Source of the DNA: Viscum album
Taxonomy: Eukaryota; Streptophyta; Magnoliopsida; Santalales; Viscaceae
Length of the DNA stretch: 64,000 nucleotides
Direction of reading: 5' to 3'
Assembly: GCA_963277665.1 (NCBI GenBank)
Contig: OY728143.1
Coordinates: forward strand, 540,302,394 to 540,366,393
The stretch's first letter is position 1, and every line of letters begins with the position of its first letter. The notes under the pieces are model-generated. The model searched no databases, was not told the origin of the DNA, and saw only the letters and a program-made list of their open reading frames with translations. A program made the position numbers and the translations under genes. Positions 50,951 to 64,000 of the stretch are shown here, piece by piece.

Positions 50951-51239
50951 ACAGCATCGACTAGTGCATACTATCTATGACATTTGTTCATCTCGAACTC
51001 ACATGATTGTCATGTTTCTGATGAGTTAATGAATTAGTCAAGGGGGACACCATGTTTTCTTTTCTAGAAATTCTACTCACTATATCTTCACCACTCCATC
51101 AATAATCCCTCAAGAGAAGATACACGTTATATATGTGCATTATCAATTGATGAGACATTTACTCTTTTAAAAGAGAAACTACTAAAGTATTTTCGTAAAA
51201 GGGGGTAATAATATCGTCATTTCAATATACCAAATAAAT

Positions 51240-51480
51240 ATATTAGAAGATGTCGTGAATCCACACCGGTTCATTATCAGCGTCAAATTTGACAATGAAC
51301 TTATAATATTCTATAGAATCTACATCCAATGAATTATTTGATCTCTTTCATCTCACATTACATCCATTGAATGTGATTATGTATCTATTGGGGAATTTAT
51401 TTTGATTTCATATATTTGGAAGTAGAATGTGTATATCCCTTTATTACTAGATCCCTATACCCTCCCCAAGCATGGAAGAT
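51240..51480 (-). pseudogene. Copia RNase H remnant
   Basis: Minus-strand reading yields GGYRDLVIKGYTHSTSKYMKS (about 51,400-51,475), the start of copia RNase H, and EPVWIHDIF (about 51,245-51,275), the counterpart of the conserved AVWI(R)KF segment. Stops and shifts separate them. In Ty1/copia, RNase H follows reverse transcriptase at the end of pol, as here. Confidence 0.65.
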
Positions 51481-51779
51481 ATCATTATTACTCCATAGAT
51501 ACTAAAGGATATCCATGAATGAATCAAATATATTTAACCTAGATTATCTTCATATCTTCTAACCACACTAAATTTATAGGTAGCATTTATTATAGTAAAT
51601 AGAATAAAATACGTGACTATCCAAATAGCTGATTCATATAGAATCATTTTCATTTTATTTATTTCATCATGTGTTTGAGGGTAATTTTTTATTCGAAGAT
51701 AAATTCTATATAATAGTCAAACTAATAATCTGAAGAATAAACCATACTGAATCTATTAAGTATCGTATAAATGTATTAA

Positions 51780-52480
51780 CATTAACATAGCCATAGGAAC
51801 CTTTTGAATATATTAAGATGGATCTTGATCCTTGTAATATATGCTACCTCACCAAATTCCTTTATAGTGAATAATTTATTCATCCTCACATTGAAATAGA
51901 GTAAGATTGATAATTCATTTCCAATGAGAAATATATCATCATAATACAACATCATGAAAATCACTACTCTCCCACTAAACCATTTATAGACTCATGGATC
52001 ACAATTTTAAATTATGATACCAATTTCAGCTATAACATCTTCAAAATGATTTTTAGGAGACCTGAATGATTTCGTCAATCCGTAAATTGATATTTCCATC
52101 ATTAATACATTTTTCCATACAATGGTGACACAAACACTTTGGGTTGTATCATATAGGTATCCTCTAGGAGGTTCACATTTTGTAAAGAAATTAGGAAAAC
52201 AATTTATGTAAATATCATAATAGTGGAATGCCTAAATAGAAAGTAAAATTATTATTGAATTAATCATTGAATCTTTTGAAAATGATTTATCATAGATAAT
52301 ACATAGATATTTTAAACCCTATTTTTTCCAGCTGTGCATTATAGGTATGTACATGTCCATCCATGTGAAACTTCTTCTTTATACCAATTTATATTCAAAA
52401 GAATTTAAATCTACTATAGGATCTATCAAAGTCAGGATATTGTTTAGATAAATGGAATTTATTTTATAATTCACGAATTA
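51780..52480 (-). pseudogene. Copia reverse transcriptase remnant
   Basis: Polymerase part of a copia pol. From the start on the minus strand: HMDGHVHTYNAQLEKIGFK (about 52,325-52,378), matching the conserved opening of copia reverse transcriptase; EDTYMIQPK (about 52,150-52,180); YGLTKSFRSPKNHFEDVI (about 52,030-52,088), matching the YGLKQASR...F block; then a 60-codon open stretch (51,782-51,964) with the catalytic loop LYYDDIFLIGN (both Asp kept, 51,935-51,940) and FTIKEFGEVAYI. Stops and frameshifts split these blocks. Confidence 0.8.
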
Positions 52481-52949
52481 TTTCAACATGGAAACATCTA
52501 TGCCACTTACTATGTCCTTATAAGTTAGAGTATCATTATTCTCAATGAGTGAGGAGTCGACATCATCAGTTAATATAAAACTATTCCACTATAGTTCTCC
52601 ATCCTCTCTAGTAATCATACAGAAAATTATTATATCTGTAACAATTTTTATTACATGGTACATTGATGAATATTTTCTAAGAAAAATCTTTTGTATCTTG
52701 ATCATGAATATTATCAAAGTACTTTTAACCCTCACTATTTATTTTAAATATGAGATCCTCATCATGAAAATTTGGACAACTATCAGGCAGAAATTTATTC
52801 ATTAAATGATTGTTTAGGTAGTATCCCTTTGTTTCCATGGTATATCATGAAAGAATCTATGTTTTTCAACAGTCATCAATATTATCAAATTTAATAATCT
52901 CTGTTTCACTTTCATCATTTTCAGTAAAGATGGGTTTGGTTATTATTAT

Positions 52950-53085
52950 TGGTAAAAATTCATAAAATACAACATTTGATTCTATTTCAAAAGAATCTAT
53001 ATATAAACCTTGATTTAATTTAGTAAATTATTCTTCATTTAAATGACATATCTGATGATGCCAAAGATTAGTGTGGTGTGATTCA
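52950..53085 (-). pseudogene. Copia GAG-pre-integrase remnant
   Basis: Minus-strand reading gives LWHHQICHLNEE, a stop, then FTKLNQGLYIDSFEIES, which matches the zinc-finger entry of copia integrase (LWHxRLGHxN...L...G.L...) with the second His kept. Only about 500 bp separate it from reverse transcriptase, less than a normal integrase core plus linker, so most of the core appears to be missing or unrecognisable. Confidence 0.6.
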
Positions 53086-56000
53086 CGTGAAAACAGTTCT
53101 TAATCGATTTTTATTATTTGGATCATATAATCAAACACGTAAAAATTGTTATCAAAATTTTCCTTACCATAAAAAAAATATATTTTTAAAACAATATACA
53201 TTTACTCCAAAATATTAAAATAAATAATCCATATAAACTTTGGATATATAAATATTGTTTTCGGTAACTGAAGACTCATAATAAAAACACTTAAAATGTA
53301 AAATCATATTTATTGGAAATATGAATAGGTATTCCTAGATAGAAACATAGTCATGTTATCATCAATTTATTCCTGGTGATATATATATCCTCCGTAAATC
53401 ATTCATAAAATATTTTCTTCTTATATTTGAATACATATGTGAGAGCCCCTAACTGTATCTGTAAACTAATTTTTTGAAATAGATAAATTTCACCCGATAA
53501 CAAACACCCAAAATATTAACCTTTCATTGTTGAGTGGCTTCTATTTTTAATCTATTGGAACTTATTTCTATATGAAAAACAAACAAAATTTTATTCCCTT
53601 TCATTAAATTAATATTCATTTTCATTAGAGGGAGTGAATACGATTATTTCTCTAATATTTTTTATTCCATTTATATTTTTTCACTATAAGGATGGATGAG
53701 TTTTCATGCTTCAAATATTTTTCTACATGGGGAATAATGTTAATAAGATCTAATAGATACTTGTCGATTTTTTTCATAATAAACTATAATCAATTATGTA
53801 GAATCTCTCTGGGATTTATTATAGAATGATGTTGTTTTCAAATAAATCGGGGGATTAAAAACATAGATCCTCAATGTGAATAATGTATAAAATAATGTTT
53901 AATATATGAATAAAAACTAGGGAACCCTCTCTATTCCTTATTTTAATGAGCACTGTCAAAATAGCATTCCGTTATTGTCTAGTTATCCCATATTAAAGAT
54001 GATATAGGTTATCAAGCATGATATACACATCTATGTTCTGGTGAGACATCGTCAGATTACTTGAGATTGATAAATGAATAAAAAATTGAAAATTTCCATC
54101 CTCACAAAAATGTTTTTCATATTTTAGGAACCCTTAATAACATTCCTCTTCATGAGAAGGATTTGGAATTGATCATTCATGCATTTATGGTTTTAGTTAT
54201 TGGTGTTGAAAAACATGAACGCATATAATTCACTCATTAAATTTACTTCAATCATTTTAATTATATTTCTCCAATATTGATCATTGTTATAGTGTTGATG
54301 ATAAATTTTATTATATTTTATAATTAATATTATATTATTATTGGTACCTTTTTTTATTTCAAAATACATTTGATATAAGAATTTTGACATTTTATTTAAT
54401 TATTTATTAAACTTCACAATATTTTATCATGTCTCAATATCCCACCCCATTGAACTCATAATGTATTATTTCATTATCATTCTAATAAAAATGAACCCCA
54501 TTACATTTACTAGTGATCATTATATTGTCCATGAAAACAGTAATAAATTAATTGGTTGGTGGTCTTTCCAACATTGAACATGCATGTTCTTTATCCATTG
54601 ATTGGATTATCCTATCCAGAAATACTTACCTAGATTTCCCAAAAACAAGCATCCACTTTTATTTATTGAAAATACATTTTCCATTAAAATAAAATCAGTT
54701 TTTGAAATGGCAACCCAAAACTCTCATGATAAATCATTGATATAATTACTTTCCTTGATATTTTCCATGTACTAAACGTAGTTATATGGTTTTATTCCTA
54801 ATCAGGTAATGGATTATTATTTATCTGTAACAATTAATTAAGCGATGTAATTTTATTTTAGATCATTTTATCATTTTTACCCATTACAAATTATGTTAAT
54901 ATTATGTTGATTTTACATAATTAATTAACCAGTTTAGATGAAAAATTACAAATGATTCATTTTATAATTTTATTTTTTACATTAATTAATCTATTTATGT
55001 TATTACACCCCTGAATCCCTGAAATATTTTACTTCTAAAACAAAATAAATAAATAAATAATTTAAATGAACCTTTCATGTGCTTTTTCGAATGATAGATT
55101 TAATGAGAATAAATTAAATCAACCTTTGGCATAGTCTAAATATCTATTATTTATAATATTTTATTGAGTTGCAACATTTGAACCATCCACCATTGTATCA
55201 CCTTGGTAGACTTCATTATGGTTCCATATTGACCGTCCTCTACATTTTATGGGATGGTCCATTAATTACAGATAAATATTACTCACATGTTGGTGATGAG
55301 AAATAGAGGATTGGCTAAAAAGAATTATATATATATTATTGGACACACATGTCCTACCTAATAATGGAGGTAAGGAATAGTCACATGAAAACATTTAATT
55401 TCATATAAAATTATTTAATATACATGGAATAAATAAAATAATGACATAAAACACATATATGGGTCTTTCTAAGTCTCATGTACTATTATAGTTTCAACGA
55501 ATATGAAAAAGAAAATATGTATAATTTATTTAATTATTCATTTTTTTATTTATCATAAATTCTATTTTATTTTTTATCAAATTAAACAAATAATAAATTC
55601 CATTTCATCATTAATGACCATCTGATTGTATTTAGAGATAGTGATCATTAATGGAATTCATGGAAGGTAAACGAACAAACAAATAATGAAAAGTTAATTG
55701 CTAGAAATTAATTTAGATTTTAAATTTCATTAACGCCATCATTTAAATGTTGATCCCAAAATGGTGTCCTAGTCAATAAAATAAGATTTTAGTGCTACAT
55801 GTTTCAAATGTATTGTAATTTTAATTTTTTTCCCTTAATTGGTGACTACACGACATGTACATGAATCTACAGGCCATGAACCTTGGTTGTCGCATTCCCA
55901 TTCACACATCTAGGGATTCAGCGAGTTAAATCAGCCAGAATACATAGTGTGTACATGCCAACAACATAACCTATATTAACATGTCATGATATAGGTTGTC

Positions 56001-56514
56001 TTGGTAAACCTATGGTGTTTAATAAAAACACTGCATTTAATAAACATCATGTTTCATCTTGATACAATGCTCATGGGTATATGGTTTAAAATAGTGCAAC
56101 ATCTCGTGTAAACCGGTTTTATAGGAAAACGATTTTCTAATTCCTGATGGAATCTATATTAATTATAATTTTTTTCATATTCATTTATAAATAAAAAAAC
56201 TAGTCGATCATGATTAATCTAATGATATCATATTAATTAAAATTATATTAATTAAGAAATGAAATTAAATGAAAATATAAACACAATTATAGATATATCA
56301 ATATTGATGTATGTAATTATAAATTTATACATGACCGATGTAATAACAGTTGATGGATTTGAGTGTAGTAGAAGCATGTAGTGATGATAGATATATAAAA
56401 ATTTATTTTGATAATAGTTTCCCTAAAAATGTGATGATCTTGCACATCAAATTTATAAAAAATTTATGTAATATTTTAGGAAATAAATACCTCATCTTAG
56501 GGACATTTTTGAGT
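53086..56514. other. Unassigned interior of the copia element
   Basis: By position it should hold gag, protease and leader, but I recognised none of them. It is AT-rich with no long open frame. A later insertion could be hidden here. Confidence 0.35.
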
Positions 56515-58210
56515 AGTGAATATTGGTCATATGAAAAGTTCCTTTCATGTTACCTTCATTTTACTATGTGTATTCATGTATATAATAACACTAGTGGTGT
56601 TAAACACATGATCTTATGATCTATGAGAAACACCGCTTGATATTTAGATGATAGCGTGGAGATTTCAATGACTTTTTTTGTTCATTCTTTATATCTCATT
56701 CTTCATTCATGATGAAATCTATCACTCACAACACATTCTTTAGAGGGAGGCTTCATGAGAATACCTTGTGGCAAAAAAATGCTTATTGTCAATTTTGGAT
56801 GCTTTGCACAGTTGACAAAGGGGTCTATTTTTAGAGTTATTATTTAAGATAAAAAAATATATAATTTCATAATGTCCATTAAATAATATTTATTACCGTC
56901 TATAAATCTCATTCAACATAATAATTTAATATAATTTTTCTTGTTTCAAGATCCAACATGAGTAATAGAAATTATTATATAACACTGTTGCCAGTGAATA
57001 TTTTTCACCAAACTCAGCCTTGGTTTGGTCGAACTCCTCTAGCATTTTTTGAGTAACCAAATGATTATTTTATCAATAAAATATTTTATTCATAATATTG
57101 TGAATAAATATATATTCAATTATTCAATAGATTAAATAAATATTTTATTCACAAAATGGTGAACATATATTTTTTTAATTGTTTTGACTAATATAACTTA
57201 AATAAATGTCTTCCTCAAACAAAAAGAGTAATATTTATTCGAGTGACTAAACTAATATATAATTTAATTTAGATAATTAGAATAAATTAATTTTTTACTC
57301 TATAAGATTGTTTCTTATCAACATTATATGGGATTTCCTATGTTCAAGGATTTCTATTTAGAAATGACCAAGTCTATGAAGTGAAAAATGTTAATGTCAC
57401 AATGTTTACAATCACATACGAATTCTCAATTTGTAATATAATACTTATTTCAGCATATCTCATCAAGTAGTTTTCACATCCCTTTAAAAACCCAATATTC
57501 TCAATATGTATTTCTTTTAATATCTATAATAAACCTATCCTTACACTAGAGAAATTGAATTTGATGAAACCATTTTACACCAATCTAATAGATTAAATAT
57601 CATATTCCATAAAGATGGAAGGGGAAGATACATCTATGGATTAGTCATTAATGACAGATATGTATTGATTATCTGAATGTATCCAACATCTCCATGAATT
57701 TTTAACATCATGTTTTATGGAAAAAATTTATGTATATGAGTTTTAACATGAGGAAATAATAATCATTATGTATATAGATAATCAGTAATTATCATATATT
57801 AAAAATTATGATAGCACCCAAAGATGGAGAATTTATATAGGTTGGTCTGTTCTCATAGTCTCCCATATTTGAGATTACTAAGAGAGAATTAAATTATATG
57901 TATCCTCTTATTCTTCCAAATACTCACACATTTCCTTAAATTTACTATGTTCACCATAATTGTGTATTGTCCAACTATAGAACATTATTTGATAATATCT
58001 TCATAGAATATCAATGATCTTATCACATCGTAAAAAGACTATAACCATATCACTACGACATACATTCTAAGCCATTATTAAATTACATTCATATAGAACA
58101 ATAGAAAATAATAAATAATTTTTTTTATTAAATTTCAATATAAATAATATAAATGTAATCATATTATAAAAAGATGGTCCTATGATACTAACTCCAGGTA
58201 CAAGATCATA
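56515..58210 (-). repeat. Copia 5' LTR (approximate limits)
   Basis: Homologous to 49,380-50,950 in the same orientation; the higher coordinate is the element start. The shared ATCAATG(A/G)TCTTATCACATC-type block (about 58,010) pairs with ATCAATGGTCTAATCATA (about 50,766). Confidence 0.62.
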
Positions 58211-59699
58211 GACTCCTGTTATGATTTTTTATTGTTGGATGGGTTTTTCTTGAAACAGAGCTCTATATAAACTAGGGAAATAGACAATCCATATATTTTT
58301 AATAGGGGGAACATATGGTATGGATAAATCAACATTTAATGAATCCATTAGTGGGTTTCAACCCATGATGACTCACTAAACAATGAGATTCAAAAATAAC
58401 CTAGCGCACAAAAGAATATGTGATAATTTATAGGTATAGATAAGAGTACACACTGTTATGATATAATAATCATGTTTGAAGGAAGTTAGTAAAAACACCA
58501 CTGTGATCATTGTTCCATGAGATATCCCCAATATATGACCAAATGTTCCTTTCACACTCACATTTATTTAAAATATACTACATCAATTCTATGACATATT
58601 TTTCACCACAATTGAACATTTGAGATATTGGTCTCTAATTCATTGGATAATTATGTCCATTGATATGAGATAATTATAAACCATTATAAGAATAATCTTG
58701 ATTTGGATATGAAATTACATCCTACAGATAATAACTTACTAGGAAATATATACTTTTATATGTATTAAGATCACTATGACATCTCGAGATTTTGAATATA
58801 CCTAGAAAGAAGCAGTGACAATGAATCAATATGGTATGCCAATTATGATAGTTATTTGATTTAATGACTTATGGTAATCATTAATAATTTCATAAATACA
58901 ACATTTGTGATTCAAATCATGTTTGAAGGTGATGTCGTGATTGGAAAATTCAAATATTAGAGTGGGGAACCGACCTATTATTATTTCCATAAAGATATAT
59001 ATCCTTCATAATTAATTCTTCATGTATTATCCCAAAATATTTGAGTATAACATTACACACTACACCATATATGGGAACCATAAAAACTATCAGGACATAT
59101 TTTCTAAATTATACCATACTTTCTATTGATTAAAAATATTCAAAGTGAGTTTCCTGATATTTAACCCAAAATAATCCTTTATATATAGCCCATCATGTTT
59201 TTTTCAATGACCTTGATGCAAATTATACCTTCAGGAATTGGAATGGAAATTAATTACCATCTAGATGAATTGTTTCAACCTTATATTTGAGTTTCCCAAC
59301 TAAATTAGTTTAGAATTCATTAATTATTTTTTAATTGTAGTCCCTTTATCTCATTTTATAGAGAGAATGTACGTTGGTATAAAAGCATGAATGTTGTTAT
59401 ACAGGTTGATCCTTCCACCAAATTGAAGTTATCTACTCTTCCAATTGAGAATTCTATTCCTAATTCAATTAAAAATACAATCAATAATTTGGATGTGAAT
59501 AATCCCATTAATTAAGGGATATCCCAAATATTTATCAAGGAACTTCATTCATGACAATCCCTATCTCTAAGAAATACGAAATTATCTTCGCGTCATGAAT
59601 TTATTTGATATATTGACTATTCATTTTGAAATTTTAATTCATTGATGACTACCTTTGATATATGATTTAATTATGGTTACTATATATAATATAATTTAA
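58211..59699. other. Unassigned DNA
   Basis: AT-rich without open frames above about 60 codons or recognisable element parts on either strand. Confidence 0.35.
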
Positions 59700-60441
59700 A
59701 ATAATATACTTATACATTATTTTCTAGAGACTTTTGAGTAATTTTGTGTCTATATGTATATGTATATATATATATATAGTTAAGTATATGATATTTTAAA
59801 ACTAAAAGGGTTTGTATATATACATATATAATAAATACTATTATAAGCACTAAAATCAGTATTGATTTTCTAAATTTTAGCATTTCTAAAATTACCTTCA
59901 TTATTCACATATAAATATGTCTAAATGCAAGAGTGTCCCCAAAATAACCGAATTATATGTATGAGTATGTGTAATAGGTGTACTCAACTTATGTATGTGT
60001 TTGTTTACATTTACATGGCATCAAATTTAAGTTTTATTGTAGTTTTAATAAAAATTATATAAAAAATAATTATGAATATCTATAAATTCATATATTAAAT
60101 ATATTTATTATATAAATATTAATAACTACTAACTATATAAATATATATAACACCCATAGTATTAAAAACATAAAAACGATAATGATTATTAATTGTATTT
60201 AAATATTATTATTAATTTTTGAAATAAAAATATTAATTATATAATGGAATAAATATTTTATAATAAAAAAACATATATTTATATTTATAAATATTAAAGT
60301 CGTATAATATTTAAATATGTAACTTTAATCAAAAAATGTTAAATATAAATGGAAAATTTCCATAAAATTAAAAGAAATAATAAATTCACTGTTTTTTATA
60401 TTTAAATAAAAAGATTGATAAAATAAAAGTTATTTAGAGAG

Positions 60442-60458
60442 ACACACACACACACACA
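60442..60458. repeat. (AC)n microsatellite
   Basis: About eight AC units. Confidence 0.85.
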
Positions 60459-60647
60459 TATGTTTATATACAATTTATTAAAATGATCATATCTATAATC
60501 AATGGAAATAATTTCACTTAAATAATAGTTAATATAAATAATTATACATACCTAATCTATAATATATATATATTGATTGTATGCCCACAGACACAAATAT
60601 ATATATATCTATATATATAATACAATATATGTGGAATTGATAAATCA

Positions 60648-60684
60648 AATGATTATATATATATGTATATCATATATAATCATT
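60648..60684. repeat. Inverted repeat with 13-bp arms
   Basis: AATGATTATATAT, an 11-bp loop, then its exact complement. A MITE remnant or chance in AT-rich DNA. Confidence 0.6.
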
Positions 60685-61216
60685 GCTGTAAAAATTAGTT
60701 GGAGAAATATATAATCATCATTAGGATTAACTGTGATAACTTTTTCATTTTATCAATGTAATAAATCATTAATAAATGGCGACTTTAATTACCAATTAAT
60801 TTTAGAGCAGAAACAAAATATTTTCCAATAATTATTATACGAACTATTAAAAATAAATAATCTATTTCATGAAATCTAATGTTGTGTTAAATAATAAAAT
60901 CTTTTAAATAATTACTAATATATTTATTGTTTTTTGTAGACATACAATTAAGGGTTATTAAAATTAAAAAAATTTATAATTAATGAAATTTATAAAAAAA
61001 TTAAAGTATATTTATGTAAATATTAAAATATTTATATATAATATATTTTTTTAAATGTAAATAATGAAAATTGATTTTATTTAAAATTTATAATGTATAC
61101 ATCTATAAAATTAGTAATTATTATTAACTATTTTTTATAAAATTATTTATATTTTTATATTTAATAATATAATAAAAATAAATAATTTATATATCCTAAT
61201 TAGTATTTATATATCA

Positions 61217-61238
61217 ATAATAATAATAATAATAATAT
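61217..61238. repeat. (AAT)n microsatellite
   Basis: Seven AAT units. Confidence 0.85.
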
Positions 61239-62000
61239 TTTTTTAATATAATTAAAAAAATTTATTAATTATTAATTAATAGAATAATATATTAAGAAAA
61301 GTTATATATTAATAGATTATGAATAAGCACACATATCTATTCTAGAAGCAGTAAATCTATTTTATTATAAATAATAAATATATTACATTCCATTTTAATG
61401 TTTTATTATCAGTAATATATTTTGATAAAATTATACATTTATATTTTTCATATAATTCATTTATAAATTAATATAATGTCTAATATGTTAATAATATTTT
61501 TTAGCAAAAAATAATTTTATATTATGTTAGATATTATTGAGAGTAAATTTAAAATATATTTTTAATTATTTATATAAGGAAAATGATCATACATAAATTA
61601 AATTTATGTTTGGCCTGGGAATTTATTCAACTGAATGTTTAATAAAATTATGTAAATATTATTAAAATAATTTAAATATATTTAATATTAAATAATATAT
61701 ATAAAAAATTATATAAATTTATTTAATTAATAATCATTATAAAATGATCATTATTTAAATTTATTTATAATATTTTATGATATATTAATTAATTTATATA
61801 ATTAGAATATTTTAAAAAAAATTACACATTTAAATAATAAATAATTCAATTTAAATGAAATTAATTTTACTGATATATAATAATTAATTATTAATGTTTT
61901 TATACACATAAATATATGTAAATATTTTTTCCATTAGACAATATTGGAACTAATGATAGATTAGTTAATGGAATGTTTAATGTTTAATATCTCTTTGAGA

Positions 62001-64000
62001 GGCTTATTTATGATTAAATAGGCTCTCTAGGAACCTATGCGAGATTTAAACGTGTATTTTATCAGTAATATATTTTTTGATAATAAATGATCTTGTATCC
62101 GCACTAATAATACCATTGTTATGTCCCATATAGAATAAAATTTTCCTTCGATAAATATATGTAATATTAAAAAGGATCATTATGATGTAACAAAAGAATT
62201 AAAAAACAATTTATTATTTCTAAATGTAGTACATATAAATGCAAATTTTATCTGCATGAAAATTATCATAAATAAAATTTCAAAGTATCATCCCCTATAT
62301 TTTTATATATCATAAAAGAATCATTTATAAATATTTTTTATTAATTAGTTATATTGTATTAGGCTAGTTTTTAAAATAACACTAAGGAAACTTCTAATCA
62401 ACCATATTTCAGAATCCTTTATGGAATCTGACCATTTCCATTCTTTCTACCCATCATTTTTAATGATTTTAGTTCAAAATCAGAATTTATGTGATTTGAA
62501 ATTTTTTCAAAATGATTACTAATTTGTTTATGATGATTTTTTATATATAATTCTCCCCGAATCATTCAATCTTTATTCGACCCAATAATCTAATATATTG
62601 AATATTTTTCCTTATGCCTCTCAAATAACTTTTTCAACGGTATATGACATTGTGTGTTGATCATACATATATCATTACAGATCATAATTTTTTTATCCAA
62701 TGACACATTGGATTATTTTCCCATTTTGATCCATAAATCATATATCCAATTATCTATTAATTTTTTTATGCACATAGTTGTATACATGTACTTGTAAAAG
62801 AATAAATACATGTTTACAAAAATCATTATGGTTAATCTATTTTTATATGTACCAATATGTATAGTAGTGTTTTTCTATGTGTGTGTTGGTATTTATATTT
62901 TTATATTTTTTAGTAGGTCTATGTTTGCCTATATACATATAAAGAAACTAATATATTGGAATATAAATAAAAAATATGCATCTAATATTGTGTATGGTCA
63001 TTAATTTTAGAATTATTTATAATATTATTTATTTATAGATGTATCATAACTTTCATCCATATACATTGATTTGTTTTTAATAAATTGATATATATATATC
63101 TATAAATGTATATTTTTAAATTTCAGAAACATACATGAAAATATATTTACCAAAAAAATAATTAATTTTTGACATATCCATTTATATATACAAATATAAT
63201 ATAAAATTATATTTATATATAAATTTTTTTCATTGTATATATTTAGTAATGTGAAATAGAAAAAATGCATTAAATTCTTTTTATACATATAATTTTATTG
63301 CATAATTATATATTTTATAATTTTTACATTATATAATTCATGTATCTAAAAAATAATATATTATATGTGCATCTCCAATGTATTTATTTATTTATATTGT
63401 AAATATGAATATTACAAAACAATAAAAGTTGAATATGAATTGTGAATTGATTAATCATTATCATATAAAAAATGGTTTATTTTTTATAATAAATAGTAAA
63501 TTATATTTCCAATAGGGCATATAAATGATCATTCTCATGTCAATTCTATGATTAAATCTTTTTTCATCACGATATATTATAGTAATAATTTTAGAAGTTC
63601 ACATCTACTATAAAATATTAGATTTATTATATTAATATTAAACTAATCATGAAAAAAAACTAAATATAGCTTGTGGATTGGATAAGACAACATTTTAAAG
63701 ATTATGTGATATGGGTAATTATAAATTATGAGAATTACTATATTAAAAAAATGGAAAAAGTGATTGATAATTATGTAAGTTTCAATTAAAAAACTGCATT
63801 ATAAATTAAAATTATAAATTTTTTATGACATAAAGAAAAATAAAAATGTTCCTTTGTTTATATTCAATTTGATGAATCAATATCTTAAGCCACATTAATC
63901 TCATTTCATGTGTTATGGATTTATGTACATGTATATTAAAATGGAAAATATTATAAGAAAACACATATAATGTATGCCAAACATTAGTTAGTATGATATA
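62001..64000. other. Unassigned AT-rich DNA
   Basis: No gene, repeat partner or element recognised. The open frames of 62-64 codons look like chance. Confidence 0.35.

Larger units (their letters stand above)
49380..58210 (-). mobile_element. Decayed Ty1/copia retrotransposon
   Basis: Two homologous flanks of about 1.6 kb in direct orientation (49,380-50,950 and 56,515-58,210) enclose minus-strand pol remnants in Ty1/copia order: GAG-pre-integrase (about 53.0 kb), reverse transcriptase (52.4-51.8 kb), RNase H (51.5-51.2 kb). Motifs such as YYDDIFLIGN and LVIKGYT...EPVWIHDIF fit plant copia elements, perhaps the Tork/Angela group (inference). Boundaries are approximate: no clean TG...CA ends, primer site, purine tract or target duplication were found. 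It is far more decayed than either Ty3/gypsy element. Confidence 0.72.
59700..62000. repeat. Second extremely AT-rich block with microsatellites
   Basis: Nearly pure A/T over 2.3 kb, with (TA)n at 59,763-59,779, (AC)n at 60,442-60,458, (AAT)n at 61,217-61,238 and a 13-bp-arm hairpin at 60,648-60,684. In composition and microsatellite content it resembles 39,400-41,880; direct homology could not be established by eye. Confidence 0.55.

Noticed and set aside
52545..52805. 86-codon + strand open frame
   Set aside because: It lies antisense within the copia pol between integrase entry and RT and has no motif.
56350..56619. 89-codon open frame on the + strand
   Set aside because: It overlaps the copia 5' LTR boundary, is antisense to the element, and shows no motif; length is plausible by chance in AT-rich DNA.
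59700..62000. Centromeric satellite or CRISPR-like array
   Set aside because: No regular monomer or spaced direct repeats, only simple-sequence runs and general AT richness.

Overview
The window reads as intergenic heterochromatin of a land plant, most likely a large-genome seed plant. It is very AT-rich, has no recognisable host gene, rRNA, tRNA or CRISPR array in 64 kb, and is built from decayed LTR retrotransposons. The retroelement types (chromovirus-like Ty3/gypsy elements with 3.6-4.7 kb LTRs primed by initiator tRNA-Met, plus a Ty1/copia element) are typical of plants. I cannot name the species.

Layout. 1-5,060: T/G-rich non-coding sequence, part of which (2,540-5,060) looks like the R/U5 leader of an unrelated LTR. 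5,060-6,756 and 12,356-13,611: two diverged copies of an unidentified non-coding repeat. Between them, 6,796-~11,526 is a lone LTR of a chromovirus relative, preceded by a polypurine tract. 13,612-38,089: an old Ty3/gypsy element whose 5' LTR is split by a younger Ty3/gypsy element at 17,231-29,241. Both lie on the + strand and keep degenerate 5-bp target duplications. 38,090-49,380: AT-rich unassigned DNA with microsatellites and a ~1.51 kb direct repeat (~43.26-46.28 kb). ~49,380-58,210: a badly decayed Ty1/copia element on the - strand. 58,210-64,000: unassigned DNA with an extremely AT-rich block at 59.7-62.0 kb.

How the parts work together. Each Ty3/gypsy element has the order LTR - tRNA-Met primer site - gag (zinc knuckles) - protease - reverse transcriptase - RNase H - integrase with GPY/F and chromodomain-like tail - polypurine tract - LTR. 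All coding parts carry stops or frameshifts, so none is autonomous now.

Most interesting observations. All five related LTRs keep a TATA-like box exactly 176-178 bp upstream of a GGTAA/GGTAT splice-donor-like site, and an acceptor-like site near the LTR end, suggesting a 1.8-2.5 kb leader intron inside the LTR. The same LTRs carry a twice-repeated CpG-rich motif around CGTACGTACGGA...TACCGTCTCCACG. I found no non-transposon system that I would call new.
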